A DNA stretch of 36,297 nucleotides from Dactylosporangium siamense (GTDB lineage: Bacteria; Actinomycetota; Actinomycetes; Mycobacteriales; Micromonosporaceae). A model generated the notes under the pieces. That model was not told the DNA's origin. It made no database searches and saw only the letters and a list, made by a program, of their open reading frames with translations. The position numbers were made by a program, and so were the translations under genes. This document shows, piece after piece, positions 16,143-24,679 of this stretch. The stretch is from positions 1 through 36,297 of the forward strand of contig NZ_BONQ01000145.1 of the NCBI RefSeq assembly GCF_016862795.1, given 5' to 3'. Each line of letters opens with the position of its first letter. Within the stretch, counting starts at the first letter, position 1.

Positions 16143-17876
16143 GTGGCCGACTACCACCAGGAAACGCTCGATGCCCTGTTCGACGACCCACGTGCGGCGA
16201 CGCTGTTCGCGTCGACGTTCGTGGTGGTCGACCTGGAGACGACCGGCGGCGCGCCGGACGGCGGCGGCATCACCGAGATCGGCGCGGTCAAGGTCCGCGG
16301 CGGCGAGATCCTGGGCGAGTTCGGCACGCTGGTCAACCCCGAGGAGCGGCTGCCGGCGTTCATCACGGTGCTGACCGGCATCACCGAGTCGATGCTGGTC
16401 GAGGCACCGACGATCGACACGGTGCTGCCGGCGTTCCTGGAGTTCGCCGCGGGCGCCGTGCTCGTGGCGCACAACGCGCCCTATGACACCGGCTTCCTCA
16501 AGGCCGCCTGCGCCAAGCACGGCTACGCGTGGCCGAAGCCGATCGTGCTGGACACCGCCGCGATCGCCCGGCGCGCCCTGGTCGCCGACGAGGTGCCCAA
16601 CAACAAGCTGTCGACCCTCGCCCGGCACTTCCGCGCGAGCACCCAGCCGATCCACCGCGCCCTCGACGACGCCCGGGCCACCGTCGACGTCCTGCACGGC
16701 CTCATCGCCCGGCTGGGCAGCCACAAGGTGCACACCATCGGCGAGACGATCGAGTTCGTCAAGGCGGTCAGTCCGTCCCAGCGGCGCAAACGGCACCTCG
16801 CCGAAGGTCTGCCGGACGCCCCGGGGGTCTATGTGTTCCGCGGGCACAAGGACCGCCCGCTCTACATCGGGACCAGCTCGTCCATCGCGACCCGGGTCCG
16901 CAGCTACTTCACCGCCGCCGAGAAGCGGGCCCGCATCGACGAGATGATCAACGCGGCGGACCGGGTCGAGGCGATCCTCTGCGCCCACTCCCTGGAGGCC
17001 GAGGTCCGGGAGCTGCGGCTGATCGCGGCGCACAAACCGCCGTACAACCGCCGCTCCAAGTTTCCGGAGCGGGTCATGTGGCTCAAGCTCACCGGCGAGG
17101 CCTATCCCCGGCTGTCGGTCGTGCGTGAGGTGCAGCCCGACGGCGCGGCATATCTCGGCCCGTTCGGCTCCCGCCGCGGCGCCGAGCTCGCCGCCGCCGG
17201 CATCTATGACGCGCTGCCGATCCGGCAGTGCACCCACAAGCTGTCCCTGCGCACGAAGACCCCCGCGTGCGCGCTCGCCGAGCTCGGCCGCTGCCCGGCG
17301 CCGTGCGAGCACCGCATCTCCCCCGACGACTACGAGACGGCCGCCGCCGAGCCGTTCCGCACCGCGACGACCGGCGATCCCGGCCCCGTCGTGCGCGGCC
17401 TCATGGCCCGCATCGAGACCCTGTCCACCGCGGAGCGCTTCGAGGACGCGGCCACGATCCGCACCCGGTTGATCGCCTTCCTGCGCACGGCGATCCGCAT
17501 GCAGCGGCTCGTCTCGCTGACCAGCCTGCCCGAGCTGATCGCCGCTCGACCGGCCGCGAAGGGCGGCTGGGAGCTGGCGGTGGTGCGACACGGCCGACTC
17601 GCCGCAGCCGGTGTTTCACCCCCCAGGGTGCATCCACAGCCGACGTTGGATGTGGTTCTCGCCACAGCTGAGACCGTCCTGCCGGGGCACGGGCCGACGC
17701 CCCGCGCGTCGCCCGAGGAGACCGAGCGGATCCTCGCCTGGCTCGAGCGACCGGAGACACGGCTGGTCAAGGCCGACATGGGATGGTCATCTCCGGCCAC
17801 GGGCGCCGGCCGGTGGCGCCCATTTCTCACCCGTGCGGAGGCCGCCGCGTCGGTCAGAATCGACCTGGAAGGGTAA
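16143..17876 (+). CDS. DEDDh 3'-5' exonuclease fused to GIY-YIG (UvrC-N/Cho-like) nuclease
   Basis: A 577-aa DNA-repair-type fusion. Residues about 20-190 are a DnaQ-like exonuclease with VVVDLETTGG, HNAPYD and HRALDDARATVD. A GIY-YIG domain follows, with GVYVFRGH (Tyr230), LYIGTSSS and RVRSYF, and a glutamate in LEAEVREL. A UVR motif (RFEDAATIRTRL) lies near residue 440. The C-terminal RNase H-like nuclease and helix-hairpin-helix of UvrC are absent, as in Cho, so only the 3'-side type of incision would be expected. The GTG start follows TAGTGT by 6 nt and no Shine-Dalgarno is seen. Mycobacterial Rv2191 has, from memory, the same architecture. Confidence 0.92.
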   Translation: MADYHQETLDALFDDPRAATLFASTFVVVDLETTGGAPDGGGITEIGAVKVRGGEILGEFGTLVNPEERLPAFITVLTGITESMLVEAPTIDTVLPAFLEFAAGAVLVAHNAPYDTGFLKAACAKHGYAWPKPIVLDTAAIARRALVADEVPNNKLSTLARHFRASTQPIHRALDDARATVDVLHGLIARLGSHKVHTIGETIEFVKAVSPSQRRKRHLAEGLPDAPGVYVFRGHKDRPLYIGTSSSIATRVRSYFTAAEKRARIDEMINAADRVEAILCAHSLEAEVRELRLIAAHKPPYNRRSKFPERVMWLKLTGEAYPRLSVVREVQPDGAAYLGPFGSRRGAELAAAGIYDALPIRQCTHKLSLRTKTPACALAELGRCPAPCEHRISPDDYETAAAEPFRTATTGDPGPVVRGLMARIETLSTAERFEDAATIRTRLIAFLRTAIRMQRLVSLTSLPELIAARPAAKGGWELAVVRHGRLAAAGVSPPRVHPQPTLDVVLATAETVLPGHGPTPRASPEETERILAWLERPETRLVKADMGWSSPATGAGRWRPFLTRAEAAASVRIDLEG

Positions 17877-17988
17877 GCACATCGGACGATCGCACATACT
17901 CAAATGACCGATCGGATGCCACGAGGGAAACTAGGCTGGAACCTACCCAAACCCAGGCCCCCCCGGCCCGTCGGTGAGGAGGTGCCGC

Positions 17989-20900
17989 ATGGAGCCCGGT
18001 CTGCATCAGTCCGGCGCGCCCCTGGATGCTGGCCCCTCCACGGCCACCGGCGCCAACTCCGGGTCCACGTCCGCGCACAGCGAGTTCATGTTGGACCCAC
18101 TGACGCCCGGGGGCAAGCCCAACGAGCCGGCGGGTTTCGTCCACACGCTGCCGACGGGCTTCACGATCGGTGGCGCTTCGCCTCCACCCCCCGTGCCCGG
18201 CGCCACGGACGCCCACCAGCTGCGCGACGCGGTGGGCGAGGTCCTGCTCGGGCCGAGGGGGCTGCCGACCGCGGCCATCAACGTGCCGGAGGCCCCGACC
18301 CGGCGTCGCCGCCCCGCACACCCGGCCGAGCGGCACCATTCGGATCGCAACACCAGGGACGACACCAGAGACGGGAACCAGCAGGACAGGCAGCGGGCCG
18401 ACCGTCCGTACGTGGACCGGACCTCAGCCGACCAGTCCGACCCCGGCCGCCCCACCTCCGACGCCCACCAGCCTGACGTTCACGGGCCCGGCGCTCACGG
18501 GCCCGGCACGCACGAGCCCAGCCGCCATGAGTCCAACGGACACGAGCCCGGCAGTCACCAGCCCGGCGATCTGCAGCCCGACGGCCACGGGTCCGGCACC
18601 CACGACACGAACCCGCAGGACCATGGCCCGCAGGACCGCAGTGCGCAGGACCGCGACCCGCACGACCACGGCCCGCACGACGACGGTGCGTGGGACGGAA
18701 ATGCCCGGCGCCGCGAGCCGCAGGACGTAGCACCGCAGGAGCCGAGCGCGCAGGGCCGAGGGTCCCAGGACGGCAGCGGCGGCGACCGGGGAGAGCAGGG
18801 CGGATCGTCACAGGGCCCGAACGCGCAAGACCGGAGCTCCCGGGACAGCGGCGCACAGGACCAGGCAGCGCGGGACCACGTAGCGCAGGACCAGGTAGCG
18901 CACGGCGGCGGTGGCGGAGATCGAGGTCGCGGCGGCGCGGGTGGCGGCGGGGAGCTCCGCTCGCAACCGGGCCGGGCGGAAGCGCAGACAGCGGAGCGCC
19001 ACCCGGCAGCGCAGGCCGTGCGGGACGACCAGACGAACGACGCAACGCCCGGGCAGCGCATGCCGCAGGAGGACGAGAGCCGGCAGGGAGTGACGGCCCG
19101 GCAGTTCGCGCGGGATCACGCTCCGGACGACACGGCCGCGAAAACCGAAGGCGCCACGACCAAAACCGGCACCGCCACAGCCGCCACAGCCGGCACCGCC
19201 ACAGCCGGCACCGCTACAGCCGAAACCGCCGCAGCCGATTCCGCCACAACCGGGACCGCCGGCACTGCCACAACCGGGACCGGCGGAACCGAGGCAGTCA
19301 CAGCCGAAACCGCCGCAGCCGAAACCGCCGTAGCCGGAACCACCGCAGCCGAGACGACCACAGCCGGTGCCGGGGCTGCCACGACCAGGGCCGCCGGGCA
19401 CGGAACGGCTGAGCGCCGAGAGCCACGCGACCAGCAGGAGACGCCCGGGCAGTGGGCGGTTCAGGGACAACGGGCGGCGCAGGGCCAACGGGCTCCGCAG
19501 GACCACGGCGACACGCGCAGGGACTGGCCGGCCAACGAACGGCCCGCGGGGTCCCGGCCGCCTGTGGCCCGGCCCGGTCCAGGTGGCCAGCGAACCGGCA
19601 CTGAACGACAGGGCGGCGAACGCCCCCGCAACGAACGATCCGTCGTCGAGCGTCCCGCCACCGACCGGCCGACCGCAGACCGGCCGACCGCAGACCGGCC
19701 CACGCCAACGGCGGACGGCCCCCCACAGACCAGGCCCGCAACAGACCGCCCGGCCACCGACAGGCCAGCCACGGACAAGAGCGCCACGGACAGGCCCGCT
19801 GCGGACAAGGCCGCAGCCGCGGACAGGCCCGCCGCGGACAAGGCCGCAGCCGCGGACGACACCGGTGCGGCGCGGGCGGGCAAGGATCGGGACGTGAAGC
19901 GGGCGGTGCCCGTCGACGACCGGTTCGCGGCGCCCCGGGCGAGGCTCACCGCGCCGCCGACCGAGGACTCGCCGGCGGTGCCGCCGCCGCCGACGTACTC
20001 GGCGCTCGTGGGTGGGGCGGTGCCCGGGGACCCGACGTCGACGTACTCGGCGATCATCGGGTCGCGGCTGCGGGCGATGCTGCCGTGGCAGACGGCCGAG
20101 GACCCCATGGTCAACGTGCTGCGGTCGCACAAGACGATCCACCCGACGGGGGACGTGGCGTTGCTGCGGCGGGCGTACTCGACCGCTGAGCAGATGCATC
20201 GCGGGCAGATGCGCAAGAGCGGGGAGGCGTTCATCTCGCACCCGCTCGAAGTGACGGAGATCCTCGCCGACCTGGGGATGGACACGACGACGCTGGTGGC
20301 GTCGCTGCTGCACGACACGGTCGAGGACACGGACTACACGCTCGGCGCGCTCGAACGGGACTTCGGCGGCGAGGTGGCGCTGCTCGTCGACGGTGTGACG
20401 AAGTTCGACAAGATGTTCTACGGCGCCGACGCCGAGGCCGAGACGATCCGCAAGATGATCGTCGCCGCCGGGCGGGACGTGCGGGTGCTCGTCATCAAGC
20501 TGGCGGACCGGCTGCACAACATGCGGACCCTCGACGCGCGGTCGATCAAGTCGCAGGTGCGGATCGCGACGGCGACGCGGGAGGTGCTGATCCCGCTGTG
20601 CGAGCGGCTCGGCATCCAGGCGTTGAAGCGGGAGCTCGAGGACTGGGTGCTGCGGGCGGTCAGCCCGGGCGGGTACGCGCTGATCGACGAGTACGTCAGG
20701 CAGCGCACCGGCTGGGACGGCTACCTGGAGCGGATCATCTCCGCGGTGAACACGGACCTGCGGAAGTTCAGCATCGACGCGCAGGTGTCACCGCGGCCGC
20801 GGCACCTGTACTCGATCTGGAAGGACACGGTCGACGGCAACTACGAGGACCCGCACGACATGCCGCGGGTCGTCATCATCGTCGACGGGCCGGAGACGGA

Positions 20901-21795
20901 CTGCTACGCGGCGCTGGGCGCGGTGCACGGCAAGTGGCGGCCGGTGCCCGGGCGGTTCAAGGACTTCATCGCCACGCCGAAGGGCAACAACTACAAGTCG
21001 CTGCACACCACGGTGCTCGGGCCGGAGGGACGCTCCCTGGAGGTGCTGATCCGCACCGAGGAGATGCACCAGGCCGCGGAGTACGGCATCGTCGCCAACT
21101 TCCGGTACCCGCACACGGCGGCGCGGTTCGGCCCGGCGAGCAAGGCGGAGCAGCTGAACTGGCTGCGGCGCCTGCTGGACTGGGAGGCGGCGGCGTCGGA
21201 CCCGTCGCAGTTCATCGCGTCGCTGCGCTGCGACCTCGCCGAGGACCAGATCCTGGTGCTCGCCGAGGGCGGTGGACGGCCGGTGCTGCTGCCGCAGGAC
21301 GCGACGCCGGTCGACCTCGCCTACATCCTCGGCGCGGACGTCGGCAACCGATGTATCGGTGCGAAGGTCAACGGGCGGCTGATCGCGGTGTCGTCGCCGC
21401 TCGCCGACGGCGACGCGGTCGAGATCATCACGCGGACGGGGCAGCGCGACGAGTTCGACTTCGACGCGGACGCGCCCGCGCGGGGGCCGTCGCCGGAGTG
21501 GCTGGAGTTCGTGAAGACGCCGCACGCCAGGCTGCACATCAGCCGGTGGTTCGAGGCGCACGAGGCGCCCGCGATCACGGTCGCCAACAAGGTGCGCCTG
21601 GGCCGGCTCGCGATCGGGCTGGCGCTGCGCCGACAGGGCCGCGGCCTGGCCAGCGACCTGCCCCTGGTCCGCCTCGCGACCAGGCTCGGATATCCGGACC
21701 TGGAGACGCTGCTCGTCGCCGTCGCCGACCACAGCCGCACCGCGGACGAGGTGGTCGAGGAGTTGATCGCCCTGGTCGACCACTCCCCCAGGTAG
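17989..21795 (+). CDS. rshA: RelA/SpoT homologue (RshA-like) with a ~700-aa repetitive N-terminal extension
   Basis: A 1268-aa protein. Residues 705-1268 are an RSH enzyme. The HD hydrolase domain has HDTVEDT (His775-Asp776) and KLADRLHNMRTL. The synthetase domain has Asp957 and Glu1018 (LEVLIR), and a TGS domain follows at about 1085-1150. The C-terminal ACT domain of full-length Rel is missing. Hydrolysis of (p)ppGpp is well supported. Synthesis is doubtful because the G-loop lysine is Arg (RPRHLYSI) and the usual arginine after the catalytic Asp is Val. Residues 1-704 are low-complexity with pentapeptide periodicity. AGGAGGTG precedes the ATG at 17989 and the frame is uninterrupted. The name follows the second RSH protein of Streptomyces coelicolor. 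Confidence 0.88.
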   Translation: MEPGLHQSGAPLDAGPSTATGANSGSTSAHSEFMLDPLTPGGKPNEPAGFVHTLPTGFTIGGASPPPPVPGATDAHQLRDAVGEVLLGPRGLPTAAINVPEAPTRRRRPAHPAERHHSDRNTRDDTRDGNQQDRQRADRPYVDRTSADQSDPGRPTSDAHQPDVHGPGAHGPGTHEPSRHESNGHEPGSHQPGDLQPDGHGSGTHDTNPQDHGPQDRSAQDRDPHDHGPHDDGAWDGNARRREPQDVAPQEPSAQGRGSQDGSGGDRGEQGGSSQGPNAQDRSSRDSGAQDQAARDHVAQDQVAHGGGGGDRGRGGAGGGGELRSQPGRAEAQTAERHPAAQAVRDDQTNDATPGQRMPQEDESRQGVTARQFARDHAPDDTAAKTEGATTKTGTATAATAGTATAGTATAETAAADSATTGTAGTATTGTGGTEAVTAETAAAETAVAGTTAAETTTAGAGAATTRAAGHGTAERREPRDQQETPGQWAVQGQRAAQGQRAPQDHGDTRRDWPANERPAGSRPPVARPGPGGQRTGTERQGGERPRNERSVVERPATDRPTADRPTADRPTPTADGPPQTRPATDRPATDRPATDKSATDRPAADKAAAADRPAADKAAAADDTGAARAGKDRDVKRAVPVDDRFAAPRARLTAPPTEDSPAVPPPPTYSALVGGAVPGDPTSTYSAIIGSRLRAMLPWQTAEDPMVNVLRSHKTIHPTGDVALLRRAYSTAEQMHRGQMRKSGEAFISHPLEVTEILADLGMDTTTLVASLLHDTVEDTDYTLGALERDFGGEVALLVDGVTKFDKMFYGADAEAETIRKMIVAAGRDVRVLVIKLADRLHNMRTLDARSIKSQVRIATATREVLIPLCERLGIQALKRELEDWVLRAVSPGGYALIDEYVRQRTGWDGYLERIISAVNTDLRKFSIDAQVSPRPRHLYSIWKDTVDGNYEDPHDMPRVVIIVDGPETDCYAALGAVHGKWRPVPGRFKDFIATPKGNNYKSLHTTVLGPEGRSLEVLIRTEEMHQAAEYGIVANFRYPHTAARFGPASKAEQLNWLRRLLDWEAAASDPSQFIASLRCDLAEDQILVLAEGGGRPVLLPQDATPVDLAYILGADVGNRCIGAKVNGRLIAVSSPLADGDAVEIITRTGQRDEFDFDADAPARGPSPEWLEFVKTPHARLHISRWFEAHEAPAITVANKVRLGRLAIGLALRRQGRGLASDLPLVRLATRLGYPDLETLLVAVADHSRTADEVVEELIALVDHSPR
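18481..18903 (+). repeat. 15-nt coding minisatellite: 28 pentapeptides ending in His/Gln
   Basis: From His165 to His305 of the RSH protein every fifth residue is His, Gln or a one-base neighbour (Leu, Trp, Arg, Gly), for 28 consecutive pentads. Typical units read DHGPQ, DRSAQ, DRDPH, GPNAQ and DQAAR, encoded by variants of a CAG-GAC-CGC-GGC-CCG-like 15-mer. The phase never slips, as expected from in-frame tandem expansion. Confidence 0.85.
19159..19386 (+). repeat. 15-nt coding minisatellite: Ala/Thr pentapeptides
   Basis: About residues 391-466 of the RSH protein consist of Ala/Thr/Gly/Glu pentads (AGTAT, AETAA, AETAV, AGTTA). They are encoded by near-identical units such as GCCGGCACCGCCACA and GCCGAAACCGCCGCA. 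A third pentad tract (ERP/DRP-type: TADRP, RPATD, RPAAD) lies at about 19597-19863. Confidence 0.8.
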
Positions 21796-21813
21796 GGCAC
21801 TAGCCTTTCGCAG

Positions 21814-22329
21814 ATGACGGTGAAACAACAGCTGCGGATGGCGGCGTACCGGACGTTCTACCGTCTCCCGGCCCGTTGGAAGCGCCGGATCGTGCGGACG
21901 TTCCAGCCGACGTACACGGTCGGCGCGGTCATCCTGGTCCGCGACCCCGAGGCGACGCGCATCCTCCTGCTGCGCCAGCCGCCCGGCGCCGGGTGGAACC
22001 TGCCGGCCGGCCTCATGGACCGCGGCGAGCGCCCGGTGCAGACCGCGGCCCGCGAGCTCGCCGAGGAGACCGGCATCAAGGTGCCCCTCGACAGGTTCCG
22101 GCCGGCCAACCCGAACGCCGTCGTGCACACCCGCGGCCAGTGGATCGACATGGTGTTCGAGACCGAGGTCGAGCCGTCCGACACGTTCGAGATCGACGGC
22201 GCCGAGGTCATCGAGGCCGCCTGGCACCGCCTGGACGGGCTGCCGCCGCTGACGGTGTCGACGTCGCAGCTGCTCGCCCACTACGGGATCGGGCCGTACA
22301 AGGACTACCCGGAGGTACTCACCAAGTGA
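21814..22329 (+). CDS. NUDIX hydrolase
   Basis: A 171-aa protein with a complete Nudix box, G-x5-E-x7-REL-AEE-TGI, starting at GLMDRGE (about residue 66). The box binds the metal that cleaves a nucleoside-diphosphate-X substrate. An N-terminal basic helix (KRRIVRTFQP) precedes the first strand. The specific substrate is not evident; sugar nucleotides are plausible because the next gene is a sugar nucleotidyltransferase. TAGCCT ends 7 nt before the ATG with no Shine-Dalgarno, which suggests a leaderless transcript. Its stop overlaps the start of the next gene by 3 nt. Confidence 0.92.
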   Translation: MTVKQQLRMAAYRTFYRLPARWKRRIVRTFQPTYTVGAVILVRDPEATRILLLRQPPGAGWNLPAGLMDRGERPVQTAARELAEETGIKVPLDRFRPANPNAVVHTRGQWIDMVFETEVEPSDTFEIDGAEVIEAAWHRLDGLPPLTVSTSQLLAHYGIGPYKDYPEVLTK

Positions 22330-23141
22330 AGCTCTGCGCGGTGATCCTGGCGGCCGGGGAAGGGCGCCGGCTGCGGCCCCTGACCGAGCACCTGCCGAAG
22401 GCGCTGTGCCCGGTGGGCAACGTCGCGCTGCTGGACCGGGCCATGGCCAGGGTCGCCGCGCTGGGCATCACCGGCCCGGATGACCTGGCCGTCAACGCCT
22501 GCTACCTCGGCGAGCAGGTCGTCGCGCACGTCGGGAGTCGCGCACACCTCTCCGTCGAGCCGGGCGATCCGTTCGGTACGGCCGGCGGCCTCGCGCTCCT
22601 CAAGGACTGGATCGGGGGCCGGGGCGTCCTGGTCGGCAACGCCGACGCGTACCTCGCGCCGGCGGATGCGACAGACATAGCCGAGCTGCTGACCGGCTGG
22701 GACGGCACCACGGTGCGGATGCTCGGCGTCCCCGGCCCGCCGAAGGAGTTCGGCACGCACCGGTTCGCCGGCTTCTCCCTGCTGCCCTGGGACCTGGTGG
22801 AGCGCCTGGAGGCGGTCCCGTCGGACCTGGTGCGCACCACCTGGCGGCCGGCGGAGCGGGAGGGACGCCTGGAGGTCGTCGAATACCGGGGCACCTATCT
22901 GGACACCGGCACACCGCGCGACTACCTGAAGGCCAACCTGCACGCCGTGCACCACCGGAATCTGATCGCGCAGGACGCCTCGGTGACCGGTCCGGTGCGG
23001 GAGGCGGTCATCGGCAGCGGTGCCGTCGTCGCGGGTCGGGTCACCCGTGGCGTGGTGTGGCCGGGCGCGGAGGTGCGGGCGGGCGAGACGCTGCGCGACG
23101 CGATCCGGGTCGGGCGGGAGCTCACCGTCGCGGCGGATTAG
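22326..23141 (+). CDS. Sugar-phosphate nucleotidyltransferase (NTP_transferase family)
   Basis: A 271-aa enzyme, predicted to join a nucleoside triphosphate and a sugar-1-phosphate to make an NDP-sugar. The signature is ILAAGEGRRLRPLTEHLPKA at residues 7-26, with the Gly/Arg phosphate loop and the Lys of LPKAL. VGNADAY carries the metal-binding Asp, and PFGTAGGL the substrate loop. The C-terminal third has hexapeptide-like turns (VIGSGAVVAGRV, VVWPGAEV) of a short left-handed beta helix. The preferred sugar could be mannose, glucose or N-acetylmuramate. The GTG at 22326 overlaps the NUDIX stop (GTGA), which gives tight coupling. Confidence 0.9.
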   Translation: MKLCAVILAAGEGRRLRPLTEHLPKALCPVGNVALLDRAMARVAALGITGPDDLAVNACYLGEQVVAHVGSRAHLSVEPGDPFGTAGGLALLKDWIGGRGVLVGNADAYLAPADATDIAELLTGWDGTTVRMLGVPGPPKEFGTHRFAGFSLLPWDLVERLEAVPSDLVRTTWRPAEREGRLEVVEYRGTYLDTGTPRDYLKANLHAVHHRNLIAQDASVTGPVREAVIGSGAVVAGRVTRGVVWPGAEVRAGETLRDAIRVGRELTVAAD

Positions 23142-23177
23142 CATGACGGTGTCCACATGCTGGAAGGAGCACCGCAG

Positions 23178-23465
23178 GTGATCACCGCGATCGTCCTCAT
23201 CGACTGCGCGACCGACTCGATCCCCGAGGTGGCCGAGAACATCGCCAACCTCCCCGGGGTCAGTGAGGTCTACTCCGTCGCCGGCAACGTCGACCTGATC
23301 GCGATGGTGCGGGTCCGGCAGTTCGAGGAGATCGCCGAGGTCATCGCGGGCGGCATCTCGAAGGTGCCGGGCGTCGTCGACACCGACACGCACATCGCGT
23401 TCCGCGCCTACTCGCAGCACGACCTGGAAGAGGCGTTCTCGATCGGCCTGCCCGACACTGACTGA
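23178..23465 (+). CDS. Lrp/AsnC effector-binding (RAM) domain protein without HTH
   Basis: A 95-aa stand-alone RAM/ACT-like domain: beta-alpha-beta-beta-alpha-beta with VITAIVLIDCATDSIPEVAE, the GVSEVYSVAGNVDLIA strand pair, and KVPGVVDTDTHIAF. It has no DNA-binding domain, so it probably assembles into multimers that bind an amino acid or modulate a full-length Lrp partner. GTG 23178 is preferred, with GGAAGGAG 8 nt upstream. ATG 23157 is in frame and would add MLEGAPQ; it lies 12 nt after a TAGCAT hexamer, so both may be used. Such genes occur near the qcr/trpD region in actinomycetes, from memory. Confidence 0.88.
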   Translation: MITAIVLIDCATDSIPEVAENIANLPGVSEVYSVAGNVDLIAMVRVRQFEEIAEVIAGGISKVPGVVDTDTHIAFRAYSQHDLEEAFSIGLPDTD

Positions 23466-24644
<1,179 letters not shown>

Positions 24645-24646
24645 GT

Positions 24647-24679
24647 GGTTGGGGAGGGGACGAACCCCTCCCCAACACC
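24647..24679. terminator. Bidirectional terminator between asd and the S9 peptidase gene
   Basis: GTTGGGGAGGGG (24648-24659) pairs perfectly with CCCCTCCCCAAC (24665-24676) around a 5-nt ACGAA loop. A further GGT/ACC can pair after a one-base bulge. It fills the whole 35-nt gap between the two convergent stop codons and has no T-tract on either side. Confidence 0.75.

Noticed and set aside
18481-18903. CRISPR-like regular repeats
   Set aside because: The 15-nt periodicity is in frame within an intact RSH coding sequence, with no repeat/spacer structure and no cas genes.
20086-20113. RSH protein starting at an internal Met near residue 693-707
   Set aside because: No ribosome site or promoter-like hexamer precedes these codons, while AGGAGGTG precedes 17989 and the frame is unbroken.
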